DNA from: an uncultured Petrimonas sp. | GTDB lineage: Bacteria; Bacteroidota; Bacteroidia; Bacteroidales; Dysgonomonadaceae | Direction: 5' to 3' | NCBI GenBank assembly: GCA_934621705.1 | Contig: CAKTUP010000003.1 | Span: 1-45,669 of the forward strand | DNA length: 45,669 bases | Shown: piece by piece, positions 1 to 7,652 of the stretch | How positions within the stretch are numbered: position 1 is the first letter of the stretch | How the letters are laid out: each line of letters opens with the position of its first letter | Program-made: the position numbers and the translations under genes | The notes under the pieces: generated by a model | The model's database searches: none | What the model was told of the DNA's origin: nothing | The model's input: only the letters and a program-made list of their open reading frames with translations

Positions 1-111
1 CGTAAAAGCGCAATTTGTGAATAAATTAACCGGAAAATTCATTTTTAACACTTTCTCATGCAACGATTTTTCGTTTTTTCCATCTATTATATGTAACATT
101 GCAACTCGATT

Positions 112-594
112 ATGAATCAGATGAGAGAATACAAAGCCTTTTTATTGCTTTTTCTGTTTGCAGCCGCTTCGATACTGTTTTTTTCTTGTTCCAAGGAAGA
201 TGCATTGGGGCTGGAAAATAGTCCGCTTGAATTGCAATCACCTTACGGAGAATGGAAGTTGAGAGGATACGGGCCTGCAACTACTTATCCGGAGAAAATA
301 TTCTTAGCCGCTCCAAGTTCATATTATTTAAAGTTGAATAAGGAGGGTACTTTTACGGGCACTTCTTCAACCAACCAAATTAGCGGTAAGTTTACGATTG
401 ATGCCAGCAGAGGCGTTATGAGTTTCGCACAAGCCGATTTTTATTCCGGTAACAAGTATAGTGAAACGAGCGACGGCAGCGTTTATCTGAGCCGGCTTTT
501 GAAGGTGACAAATTACAGGGTTTTTACCGACCAACTGCATTTATATTATTCCGACAAGGAATATATGGTTTTTGCAAAGCCCGTTAATCGTTAA
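112..594 (+). CDS. hypothetical lipoprotein, 160 aa
   Basis: A small exported protein of unknown function. The N-terminus has a hydrophobic stretch (about residues 9-25) ending in the lipobox-like LFFSC followed by SKED, which fits cleavage by signal peptidase II and lipid anchoring. The mature part is rich in Ser, Thr, Tyr and Gly and contains a phrase like those of small beta-rich lipocalin-type lipoproteins (PYGEWKLRGYG), but I do not recognise a named family. A second ATG lies three codons in (121) and could be the real start. It is a single gene on the plus strand with no functional link to its neighbours. Confidence is high that it is coding and low on any role. Confidence 0.8.
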   Translation: MNQMREYKAFLLLFLFAAASILFFSCSKEDALGLENSPLELQSPYGEWKLRGYGPATTYPEKIFLAAPSSYYLKLNKEGTFTGTSSTNQISGKFTIDASRGVMSFAQADFYSGNKYSETSDGSVYLSRLLKVTNYRVFTDQLHLYYSDKEYMVFAKPVNR

Positions 595-674
595 CCTGAG
601 AATTTGTTACTTTTTTCTGACGTTTTGATAACGATTTTTTTCATTTTAAATCCGTTTCGAATGAAAAAAATCTT

Positions 675-682
675 TACTTTTG
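675..682 (+). promoter_or_regulatory. -7 promoter element TACTTTTG of proline dehydrogenase
   Basis: TACTTTTG matches the Bacteroidota -7 consensus TAnnTTTG and lies 33 bp before the ATG at 716. It overlaps the TTG at 680 that would give the longest reading frame, so the longer start is very unlikely. I found no clear -33 TTTG at the usual spacing. Confidence 0.6.
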
Positions 683-715
683 TACCCAAAATCTACATAC
701 TTTATAAAAAGACTT

Positions 716-1909
716 ATGGTATTGACACACAACGCTATCGATTTCAACAACTCAGAAATCGCTTTCCGTAATAAATCGAATGCCGAATTACGACAAGCTC
801 ATTTATTATTTAAGGTAATGAACAACGCCGGTTTGGTGAAAACCGGTAAGCACCTGCTAAACCTGGCTTTTGCCATTCGTTTTCCGGTTAACGGAATTAT
901 CCGCAACACCATTTACAAGCATTTTGTGGGAGGAACTTCCATTGCAGATTGCGCCAGAACCATCGAAAAGCTGGCCGCGAGAAACGTGGGCACCATTCTC
1001 GATTTTGCCGTTGAAGGCGAAGAGCGCGATGAACTTTTCGATGCCACCTGCGCCGAAGTGATCCGCACCGTTGAGTTTGCGCAGCACAATAAAAATGTGC
1101 CGTTCAGCGCATTTAAAATAACCGGTATCGGACGGTTCGATTTGCTGGCCAAAGTGAGCGAAGGAGCCGCTTTGACTGATGAGGAAAAGGCGGAATACCG
1201 ACGCGTTTGCGATCGGGTGGAATCTATTTTTAAACGCGGATACGAGCTGGGCGTTCCCGTGCTTATCGATGCGGAGCATACCTGGATTCAGCCGGTGCTG
1301 GACGATCTAGTGATGGAAATGATGGCGAAGTACAACCAGGAGAAGGCCATTGTGCAAAACACGTATCAGATGTATCGCCACGACGCCATCGAACGGTTAA
1401 AACAGCACCACAGGGAAGCGCTGGCCGGCGGATTTAAATTCGGGCTGAAAATCGTACGCGGAGCGTATATGGAGTTGGAGCGCGCCCGTGCTGCCGAAAT
1501 GGGTTATCCGTCGCCCATACAACCCGACAAACCGGCCACAGATCACGATTTTGATGAAATTATCCGCTACTTTGTGGATAATATCGACACCATTAATTTT
1601 ATGGTGGCCACGCACAACGAAAACAGTTCGCAACTGCTCGCGCAACTTATTGATGAGCGCGGTTTGCCGCACAACCATCCGCATATCTATTTCTCTCAAC
1701 TTTACGGTATGAGCGACCACCTTACCTTTAACCTGGCCGAAAAAGGATACAACGTGGTAAAATACGTGCCTTACGGCGAAGTGAAGACCATGATGCCCTA
1801 TCTTTTTCGCCGTGCGGAAGAAAATACATCGGTAAAAGGGCAATCGAGTAGGGAGTTGAGGCTGATTGAGAAGGAGATAAAGCGACGGGACGGCTTGGCG
1901 AAAAGATGA
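716..1909 (+). CDS. proline dehydrogenase (monofunctional PRODH), 397 aa
   Basis: FAD-dependent oxidation of proline to pyrroline-5-carboxylate, the first step from proline to glutamate. The PRODH barrel is recognisable from IVRGAYMELERA (the VRGAY segment), MVATHNENS (the ATHN strand), and the C-terminal run QLYGMSDHL, VVKYVPYGE and YLFRRAEEN, which carry proline-binding Tyr/Arg residues in the family. The P5C dehydrogenase half of bifunctional PutA is absent; the length is that of the stand-alone Bacteroidota enzyme. I start at ATG 716 because the longer TTG start at 680 lies inside a promoter box. The product glutamate feeds 2-oxoglutarate, the substrate of the kor and suc genes a few kb away; that link is inference. 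The gene converges on the EamA gene across a small hairpin. Confidence 0.93.
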   Translation: MVLTHNAIDFNNSEIAFRNKSNAELRQAHLLFKVMNNAGLVKTGKHLLNLAFAIRFPVNGIIRNTIYKHFVGGTSIADCARTIEKLAARNVGTILDFAVEGEERDELFDATCAEVIRTVEFAQHNKNVPFSAFKITGIGRFDLLAKVSEGAALTDEEKAEYRRVCDRVESIFKRGYELGVPVLIDAEHTWIQPVLDDLVMEMMAKYNQEKAIVQNTYQMYRHDAIERLKQHHREALAGGFKFGLKIVRGAYMELERARAAEMGYPSPIQPDKPATDHDFDEIIRYFVDNIDTINFMVATHNENSSQLLAQLIDERGLPHNHPHIYFSQLYGMSDHLTFNLAEKGYNVVKYVPYGEVKTMMPYLFRRAEENTSVKGQSSRELRLIEKEIKRRDGLAKR

Positions 1910-1914
1910 TGGAG

Positions 1915-1933
1915 AAGCGGTTTTTAACCGCTT
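1915..1933. terminator. hairpin between convergent genes
   Basis: An 8-bp perfect stem (AAGCGGTT / AACCGCTT) with a TTT loop sits in the 29-bp gap between the convergent proline dehydrogenase and EamA genes. The following T-run is short (TTTATATT), so termination strength is uncertain. It may serve both directions. Confidence 0.5.
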
Positions 1934-1938
1934 TATAT

Positions 1939-2826
1939 TCAATTCTTCATCAAAATAATCAATACCGAACCGACAATCATAATGACGGAGCCCACCATTT
2001 TCTTGGCGATATTTTTTTCGCGGAAAAACCGGTATCCGAAAAAGATGCTTATAATGATGGAGAGCTGAAAAAGCGACAGCGCGTAGCCAACAGGCATATA
2101 GTCAAGGATATAGTTGGTGGTGAACTGCATAGTGCCGATGCACCCGATTAAAAGTAAAAAGGTGTTCAAGTAGTTTATTTTTACGGTTTTGCGAAATTCT
2201 GCCTTAACGTTTATCCGGTAGAAAAACAGCATAACAAACGAGAACAGCGCACCGAAAATGCACCAGCTCATAAATGCCACGGTGGTTGACGATGCAAGAA
2301 TTATTTTTTTGATAAACACCGCTTCGATAGCGGTGAGAACCATTGCCCAAATCCTGAACTGGATTTCGGGACGTTTCAGCAGTTTCCACGAGAATTTTTC
2401 GTCGGTGGTGTCCAACACAAAATAGCTGCCGTAGATTATCAGCGCTATCCCCAGAACTCCCCAAACATTCGGAATTTCCGAAAGCAGAAATATCCCGAAG
2501 ATGATTCCCACAACCGATTTGTAGGAATTAATAGGCCCCAGCACCGATAAATCGCCCAAATGAAGCGCCTTTACCAGAAATCCGTTTCCCACCGCACCGG
2601 CCACTCCGCCGAGTATGGAATACAACCAGAAATCGTGGTTGAGATATGGGATTTTTATGAAAAATGCCAGAACCCCGCAACAAACCGATAACAGAAAATA
2701 GCTCAGAAAATTGACGATTAGCGGATGGTTTCCTTTCGTTGTTAACTGCTTCTGGAAAACATTTGCCAGCGGGTTGGAGAGTATTCGCAACGCAATGGCA
2801 ATGGTAATAAGGATGGTTTGGGGCAT
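1939..2826 (-). CDS. EamA/DMT-superfamily transporter, 295 aa
   Basis: An inner-membrane permease of the drug/metabolite transporter superfamily. About ten hydrophobic segments fall into two similar halves, the usual EamA plan, at normal length. Recognisable points are VFQKQL near the first helix, the Gly-rich LGGVAGAVGNGFLVKAL, and LGPINSYKSVVGIIFGIFLL closing the first half. The substrate cannot be told from sequence; relatives export amino acids, nucleosides or other metabolites. It stands alone on the minus strand, with the YoeB-type toxin gene about 40 bp upstream, so co-transcription with that module is possible. Confidence 0.85.
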   Translation of the reverse strand: MPQTILITIAIALRILSNPLANVFQKQLTTKGNHPLIVNFLSYFLLSVCCGVLAFFIKIPYLNHDFWLYSILGGVAGAVGNGFLVKALHLGDLSVLGPINSYKSVVGIIFGIFLLSEIPNVWGVLGIALIIYGSYFVLDTTDEKFSWKLLKRPEIQFRIWAMVLTAIEAVFIKKIILASSTTVAFMSWCIFGALFSFVMLFFYRINVKAEFRKTVKINYLNTFLLLIGCIGTMQFTTNYILDYMPVGYALSLFQLSIIISIFFGYRFFREKNIAKKMVGSVIMIVGSVLIILMKN

Positions 2827-2864
2827 GGAAGGGGGATTCTCGTTGGAAGCGACTGTTGAACGAT

Positions 2865-3125
2865 TTATTCGTAATGACCCTTAAGTGAATAAACGTATAA
2901 CTTTTCGTTCTGAATAAGGTAAACGAAACGATGTTCTTTGGTAATTCTTCGTGACCATTTTGGTGCAAGATTGTGTTTTAGGGCTTCGGGTTTGCCGATT
3001 CCCTTGTAAGGATTTTCCACGATCGCTCTCGTCAATTCCGAAATCTTTTTCAGGATTGTTTTGTTACCTGTTTTTATCCAATACTCAAGATCTTCATCGG
3101 CTTGTGGAAGATAAATTATTTCCAT
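2865..3125 (-). CDS. Txe/YoeB-family toxin (ribosome-dependent mRNA endonuclease), 86 aa
   Basis: A RelE-superfamily toxin of the YoeB type, predicted to cut mRNA in the ribosomal A site. All catalytic positions known from E. coli YoeB (Glu46, Arg65, His83, Tyr84) have counterparts one residue later: Glu47 (KPE), Arg66 (EHRFVY) and His84-Tyr85 in the C-terminal KGHYE. The conserved GIGKPEALK and WSRRI are present. Length is normal. The start overlaps the antitoxin's end by 10 bp, giving translational coupling with the antitoxin first. The toxin looks intact. Confidence 0.93.
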   Translation of the reverse strand: MEIIYLPQADEDLEYWIKTGNKTILKKISELTRAIVENPYKGIGKPEALKHNLAPKWSRRITKEHRFVYLIQNEKLYVYSLKGHYE

Positions 3126-3334
3126 AAACTGTCAAGTTCTTCCAGTGTTACGGTTCTTCCTTTTCCGTTTTTCAAATCTTCATCTCCTTGTTGTATTTTT
3201 TTTACGAATTCAGGATTATAGAGATTTGATTCTTCGGATAGCTCAAACTTTATCTTTAATGCTTTCATAAAAGCCTTCAAGGCTTCAATCTGTGAAGCAT
3301 CTTTTGTATGTGCCTTTATATTAATTGTTTCCAT
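3116..3334 (-). CDS. antitoxin partner of the YoeB-type toxin, 72 aa
   Basis: A small acidic protein directly before the toxin, overlapping it by 10 bp. The N-terminal half (METINIKAHTKDASQIEALK, then FMKALKIKFEL) resembles the short DUF2683-like antitoxins common in Bacteroidota. The C-terminal half, ending TVTLEELDSLWK, would be the flexible toxin-wrapping tail. It should also repress its own promoter: a palindrome overlaps the -7 box just upstream. Assignment as antitoxin rests mainly on position and size. Confidence 0.85.
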   Translation of the reverse strand: METINIKAHTKDASQIEALKAFMKALKIKFELSEESNLYNPEFVKKIQQGDEDLKNGKGRTVTLEELDSLWK

Positions 3335-3344
3335 TTTATTGATG

Positions 3345-3389
3345 TCTTTGTAATTACAACAAAGATAATAGTTTTATTGTTTTATCAAA
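3345..3389 (-). promoter_or_regulatory. toxin/antitoxin promoter with overlapping operator-like palindrome
   Basis: Read on the minus strand, TATCTTTG (plus 3360-3367) fits the -7 consensus, and a TTTG (plus 3386-3389) lies 18 bp upstream as a -33 candidate. A perfect 12-bp palindrome TTGTAATTACAA (3348-3359) sits between the -7 box and the antitoxin ATG, framed by TCTTTG...CAAAGA (3345-3365). This is the arrangement expected for autorepression by an antitoxin/toxin complex. Confidence 0.55.
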
Positions 3390-3413
3390 ACTCAAAACTG
3401 CAAACTCAAAACT
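3386..3413. repeat. 7-bp tandem tract, four units (CAAAACT type)
   Basis: Four consecutive heptamers: CAAAACT twice, GCAAACT, then CAAAACT. The tract begins 3 bp after the sucB stop codon (minus strand) and includes the -33 candidate of the antitoxin promoter. It is one of several 7-bp-period tracts in the window. Confidence 0.8.
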
Positions 3414-3416
3414 ATT

Positions 3417-4688
3417 TTAAAGCTCCAACAACTCCTTCTCACCGCTGCTTTTTCCGAAAAGCATATCGGTGGGGTTTTCGAGCAGTTGTTTAACGCGCAC
3501 CAGAAAGCCTACCGATTCGCGGCCGTCAATCACACGATGATCGTATGACAATGCTACATACATCATCGGGCGGACAACAATTTGTCCGTCGATAACTACC
3601 GCCCGATCTAAGATATTGTGCATCCCCAAAATTGCCGATTGCGGCGGATTTATTATCGGTGTGGACATCATCGACCCGAAAACACCACCGTTGGTCACCG
3701 TAAACGTTCCGCCCGTCATTTCGGGGATGGAGAGTTTGCCCTTGCGGGCTTTGTCGGCAACTTCCATAATGGCTTTCTCGATTTCTGCCAGCCCCAGGCT
3801 TTCCACATTGCGGATTATGGGAACCATTAACCCTTTCGGCGTGCTCACCGCCACCGAAATATCGGCGTAGTCGTAAGTGGTGGTGTTTTCGCCGTCCATC
3901 ATCGAATTTACGCTTGGAAATTCCTGCAATGCAATGGCGCACGCTTTCAGAAAAAACGACATCATACCCAGTTTAATTCCGTGTCTTTCAACGAACTTAT
4001 CCTGATGTTTCTTGCGCAAATCCATTATCGGTTTCATGTTCACTTCGTTGAATGTGGTGAGCATGGCTGTTTCGTTCTTCACGGAAACCAGTCGCTCGCT
4101 CAGTTTCCGGCGCAACGAACTCATCCGGTCGGTTTTGGATTCGCGGCTGGCCGGTTTTTTCAATCCGCTTGTGGCGCTTACGCCGGTGGCAGCCAGCACG
4201 GCTTCCACGTCGGAACGTTTCAGGCGGCGCAAACCGTTCATCACGTCTTCCAGCGATAAGTCGTTCTCGTCCATCACGCGCTGAGCCAGCGGCGTAACTT
4301 TCACGTTGTCGTATTCTTCCGATGTTGGCTTTGCTTCCGCTTTCGGAGTTTCTGTTTTGGCCGGCTCGGTTTTTGCTTCTTTCTTTTCTTCGGCTATCGG
4401 AGCGGCTGCTTTTTTCTCTTCTTTAGGTTCGTCAGACGCTTCGGGTTGCACCGACGTATCGATGGTGCAAGCCAGGGAACCTACTTCCAGGCTGTCGCCT
4501 TCCGATGCTTTCTGCGATACTTTTCCGCCTTCGTCGGCAACCAGCGTGAGCGTAGCTTTTTCCGATTCCAGTTCGGCTATTTCCGTGTCTTTCTTCACCA
4601 CAGCGCCGTCTGCCACAAGCCACTTGTAAAGCTCAACGTGCGTTATCGATTCTCCCGGGCTGGGAACTCTTATTTCTATTATTGACAT
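3417..4688 (-). CDS. sucB: dihydrolipoyl succinyltransferase, E2 of 2-oxoglutarate dehydrogenase, 423 aa
   Basis: Transfers the succinyl group from lipoyl-lysine to CoA in the 2-oxoglutarate dehydrogenase complex. Domain order: an N-terminal lipoyl domain with the lipoylated Lys44 in ELESEKATL; a mobile Ala/Lys/Glu-rich linker (about 93-122); a peripheral-subunit-binding region (about 130-166); and the catalytic acyltransferase domain ending in [17 protein letters not shown], which holds the HxxxDG active site. The subunit-binding region is degenerate: the usual GTGKGGR loop is replaced by NGLRRLKR. It lies directly downstream of sucA on the minus strand. No E3 (lpd) gene is in the window. 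An acetyltransferase role is less likely because the partner E1 is clearly SucA. Confidence 0.95.
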   Translation of the reverse strand: MSIIEIRVPSPGESITHVELYKWLVADGAVVKKDTEIAELESEKATLTLVADEGGKVSQKASEGDSLEVGSLACTIDTSVQPEASDEPKEEKKAAAPIAEEKKEAKTEPAKTETPKAEAKPTSEEYDNVKVTPLAQRVMDENDLSLEDVMNGLRRLKRSDVEAVLAATGVSATSGLKKPASRESKTDRMSSLRRKLSERLVSVKNETAMLTTFNEVNMKPIMDLRKKHQDKFVERHGIKLGMMSFFLKACAIALQEFPSVNSMMDGENTTTYDYADISVAVSTPKGLMVPIIRNVESLGLAEIEKAIMEVADKARKGKLSIPEMTGGTFTVTNGGVFGSMMSTPIINPPQSAILGMHNILDRAVVIDGQIVVRPMMYVALSYDHRVIDGRESVGFLVRVKQLLENPTDMLFGKSSGEKELLEL

Positions 4689-4695
4689 AATTCTT

Positions 4696-4730
4696 TGATT
4701 TACGATTTTAAATTTAGGATTTAAGATTGA
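4696..4730. repeat. 7-bp period tract, five units (NGATTTA type)
   Basis: Five successive heptamers of the form NGATTTA (for example TGATTTA, CGATTTT, GGATTTA) fill the sequence just upstream of the sucB start codon. The sequence differs from the other 7-bp tracts but the period is the same. The tract covers the region where the sucB leader and ribosome-binding site must lie. Confidence 0.65.
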
Positions 4731-4752
4731 TTTTGCGGGCTGCCTATTGTAC

Positions 4753-4772
4753 AGACGCGATTAATCGCGTCT
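4753..4772. repeat. 20-bp perfect palindrome in the sucA-sucB spacer
   Basis: AGACGCGATTAATCGCGTCT is a perfect palindrome that abuts the sucA stop codon (CTA on the plus strand at 4773-4775). With its flanks it reads GTAC...CTAC, and the sucA TAG falls inside the palindrome's edge. Its outer arms (AGACG...CGTCT) match those of the palindromes at 7588 and 20189. Confidence 0.75.
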
Positions 4773-7490
4773 CTACCTGATTGCTTCAGCAATTATTTGT
4801 GCCTGATTCACTTTATGCAACGCCGTTAAGCCCTCGGCAGTTACGCCGCTTGCTTCGCGGGCAATAACGCGCAGTTCGCAGTCGCCGATTTGATGTTTCA
4901 CAAACAGCCCGGCGCCCATGTTCAGCGGTTCTTCCTGTACCCACACAAGTTCTACGTCTTTGTTGTATGCTTTCCGCAGTTCGCGCAGTTGTTTCCCCGG
5001 AAACGGATAAAGCTGTTCGATGCGGACGATGGATATGTGCTTGGCGTTAGCTTCTTTGCGAGCGGTTGCCAGTTCGTAATAAACTTTACCGGAGCAGAGC
5101 AGCAACTTGGTTACTTTCGACAAATCGGCTTCATTATCGGAAATGATTTCCTTGAAATGCCCTTCGGTAAAATCGGCAATGGTGGAAGTGCATTCGGGAT
5201 GGCGCAGCAAGCTTTTCGGCGTAAACGATATCAGCGGAACGCGGATATCGCGGTGCAACTGCCGGCGCAGGGCGTGAAATTGATTGGCGGGCGTTGTGCA
5301 GTTGACAACTTGCAAGTTATAGTTGGCGCACAAATTCAGAAAACGTTCCATTCTTCCGCTCGAATGCTCGGCGCCTTGCCCTTCGTAACCGTGCGGGAGA
5401 AGCATGACCAGTCCCGATTTTATGCCCCATTTTTCCTGAGCCGACGAAATGTATTGATCGACAATTACCTGACCCACGTTGAAAAAATCTCCGAACTGAG
5501 CTTCCCAAATGGTGAGTGCAAAAGGGTCGGCAACGGAATATCCGTACTCGAAACCCAGAATCCCGTACTCGTTGAGCGGCGAATTATAAACCCGAACCAT
5601 GGCGTGCTCGCCGCCCAGGTTTTTCAACGGGAAATACTTTTCTTCGTTATCGTCTTCGGTAACAATTTCGGCGTGGCGGTGCGAAAACGTTCCCCGTTCG
5701 GAATCCTGCCCGCTCAGCCGCACCGGATACATTTCCTTTGCCAGCGACACGTAGGCCATCAACTCGCCCATAGCCCAATCGTACGAATCTTCTTCGATCA
5801 TGCCTGCCCGTTGCGCAAACAGGCGTACGGTTTTGTTGTAGAAATCCCGGTTTTCGGGCAGCGATGTTATGTTTCGCGCCAATTCCAGAAACATCTCTTT
5901 CGATATTTTGGTATCGGCAACGGTTTCGAAATCTTCGGCGCGTGGAAGCCGAATGGTTTTGTATTTTTCTTCCAGAAAGGGCTGAATGCTCAGTTGCGTA
6001 CTCTCGTTGGCCTTGTCGTATGCTTTTTCCAGCACTTGGTGGAAATCGGCCACGCGGACTTCGTATTCCTGCCGGGTGAGCGCTCCTTCGTTGATCAGTC
6101 TTTCGGCGTAAATTTCACGCGGATTTTTATGCTTGGCAATGATGTCGTAGAGTTTGGGCTGCGTGAATCGGGGTTCGTCGCCTTCGTTGTGCCCGTATTT
6201 TCGGTACGAAAGCAAATCGATAAACACATCTATATTAAACTTCTGACGGAATTCCAGCGCCAGTTTCGCCACGAAAACCATGGCTTCCACATCGTCGCCG
6301 TTTACGTGAAAAACGGGCGATTGCGTTACTTTGGCCACATCGGTGCAATAGGTGCTGGAGCGCCCTTGCAGGTAATTGGTGGTAAACCCAACTTGATTGT
6401 TGATGACAATGTGTATGGTTCCACCGGTTTTATAACCGTCTAATTTCGAGAATTGTATGGTTTCGTAAACCACGCCCTGGCCGGCAATGGCGGCATCGCC
6501 GTGTATCAGAATCGGCAGCACCTGGTTGTATTGAAAATCGTGGTCGTTTTCTAATTTGGCTCTCGAAATCCCTTCCACCACAGGCCCCACGGCTTCCAGG
6601 TGCGATGGGTTGGGCGCCAAACTGACGGCAATGGTGCGTCCCTGATAGTTAATGATGTTGTTGTAGCCCAGGTGGTATTTTACGTCGCCTTTTATTTTTT
6701 CGTCGTAGCTTTCGGCCGTGAATCCGCGGAAAATCTGCTCGTACGGCTTTTTCATGATGTTCGTCAGTACGTTGAGCCTTCCCCGGTGCGCCATTCCTAT
6801 CACAATGTCGTTCACGTCGTAACTGCCGCCGTGGGAAACAATGGCGTCCAGCGCGGGGATTATAGCTTCGGAACCTTCGAGCGAAAACCGTTTTTGCCCC
6901 ACGTATTTTCGGTGCATGTAATCTTCAAATCCCGATGCTTCGATCAGTTTGTCGAGAATATACAGTTTATCTTCTTTGGAAAGCGATTCCTGATTGCGGC
7001 TGCTTTCCATTTTTTCCTGCAGCCATTGCACGATTTCGGGTTTCGTCATGTAACGATACTCCACGCCGATGGATTTGCAGTAGGTTTCATCGAGATGCGC
7101 CACGATTTCGCGCAAGGTTGCCCGCCCGATGCCGATCTCTTTTCCGGCTTCGAACATCGTATCCAAATCGCTTTCGGAAAGATTGAAGTTTTCGAATCCG
7201 AGAGTGGGGGAGTAGGAACGGCGCGAACGCACGGGATTGGTTTTGGTGAACAAATGCCCCCTGCGCCGGTAGCCGGTAATGAGATTCATAACGGCTATTT
7301 CCTTGGCCGACACGCCTGCATCGCCTTTGGCTTCCTGCGGTTTCGACGGAAAATGTTTTGTGGCTAAATCGAAGCCCTGAAAGAAAAACCGAAAGCTCTC
7401 GTCCACACTTTCGGGGTTTTCCTTGTATTGCAAGTATAAATCTTCTATGGCTCCTATGTCCATATTGCCTAACTCGTTACGGGTACTCAT
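4773..7490 (-). CDS. sucA: 2-oxoglutarate dehydrogenase E1 component, 905 aa
   Basis: Thiamine-diphosphate-dependent decarboxylation of 2-oxoglutarate, passing the succinyl group to the SucB lipoate. Seen: the N-terminal helical segment after MSTRNELG (YLQYKENPESVDESFRFFF) that anchors E1o; GMAHRGRLNVL; the ThDP/Mg motif GDAAIAGQG...INNQVGF; QPKLYDI; and the C-terminal transketolase-like part with LPHGYEGQGAEHSS and LQVVNCTTPANQFHALRRQ. I start at ATG 7490, not at 7601: the 37-residue extension is AT-rich and unlike the family, and it reaches the palindrome at 7588. Length is typical. Together with korAB upstream, the cell has both NAD- and ferredoxin-linked routes from 2-oxoglutarate to succinyl-CoA. 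Confidence 0.96.
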   Translation of the reverse strand: MSTRNELGNMDIGAIEDLYLQYKENPESVDESFRFFFQGFDLATKHFPSKPQEAKGDAGVSAKEIAVMNLITGYRRRGHLFTKTNPVRSRRSYSPTLGFENFNLSESDLDTMFEAGKEIGIGRATLREIVAHLDETYCKSIGVEYRYMTKPEIVQWLQEKMESSRNQESLSKEDKLYILDKLIEASGFEDYMHRKYVGQKRFSLEGSEAIIPALDAIVSHGGSYDVNDIVIGMAHRGRLNVLTNIMKKPYEQIFRGFTAESYDEKIKGDVKYHLGYNNIINYQGRTIAVSLAPNPSHLEAVGPVVEGISRAKLENDHDFQYNQVLPILIHGDAAIAGQGVVYETIQFSKLDGYKTGGTIHIVINNQVGFTTNYLQGRSSTYCTDVAKVTQSPVFHVNGDDVEAMVFVAKLALEFRQKFNIDVFIDLLSYRKYGHNEGDEPRFTQPKLYDIIAKHKNPREIYAERLINEGALTRQEYEVRVADFHQVLEKAYDKANESTQLSIQPFLEEKYKTIRLPRAEDFETVADTKISKEMFLELARNITSLPENRDFYNKTVRLFAQRAGMIEEDSYDWAMGELMAYVSLAKEMYPVRLSGQDSERGTFSHRHAEIVTEDDNEEKYFPLKNLGGEHAMVRVYNSPLNEYGILGFEYGYSVADPFALTIWEAQFGDFFNVGQVIVDQYISSAQEKWGIKSGLVMLLPHGYEGQGAEHSSGRMERFLNLCANYNLQVVNCTTPANQFHALRRQLHRDIRVPLISFTPKSLLRHPECTSTIADFTEGHFKEIISDNEADLSKVTKLLLCSGKVYYELATARKEANAKHISIVRIEQLYPFPGKQLRELRKAYNKDVELVWVQEEPLNMGAGLFVKHQIGDCELRVIAREASGVTAEGLTALHKVNQAQIIAEAIR

Positions 7491-7587
7491 CGGGTCTTTT
7501 TTGTCTTTATGGTTATTTAAAACGTAAAGATGGGAATTTTGTTTAGGTTTTGCAATTATTTTGGTTAGAAAAATGATATTTACGAAA

Positions 7588-7646
7588 TAGAGACGGCGCA
7601 TGCACCGTCTCTACAATGTTATTGAAATGCGATTTGGAAATCGCAT
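7588..7646. repeat. composite palindromic element (two hairpins)
   Basis: Two palindromes in tandem. The first (7588-7613) is a 26-bp inverted repeat with outer arms TAGAGACGG / CCGTCTCTA and one mismatched pair. After a 13-bp spacer the second (7627-7646), ATGCGATTTGGAAATCGCAT, has 9-bp arms and is followed by CACCC. The same pair of palindromes recurs inverted at 20150-20210, and the second recurs alone at 25950. It fills most of the korB-sucA spacer. Confidence 0.8.
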
Positions 7647-7652
7647 CACCCG

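Noticed and set aside
1..111. Partial upstream gene at the left edge
   Set aside because: No open frame with coding character on either strand; AT-rich leader of the first lipoprotein gene, with no clear promoter match.
680..715. Longer start (TTG 680) for proline dehydrogenase
   Set aside because: The codon lies inside a -7 promoter box; ATG 716 gives the family-typical N-terminus.
4890..6443. Long plus-strand open frame (517 codons) opposite sucA
   Set aside because: It is the antisense shadow of a strongly conserved gene; composition is skewed to Phe/His/Arg and no family is recognisable. The same applies to 8903-10408 opposite korA.
7491..7601. 37-residue N-terminal extension of SucA
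   Set aside because: Low-complexity and AT-rich, runs into a palindromic repeat, and MSTRNELG at 7490 matches the expected start region.
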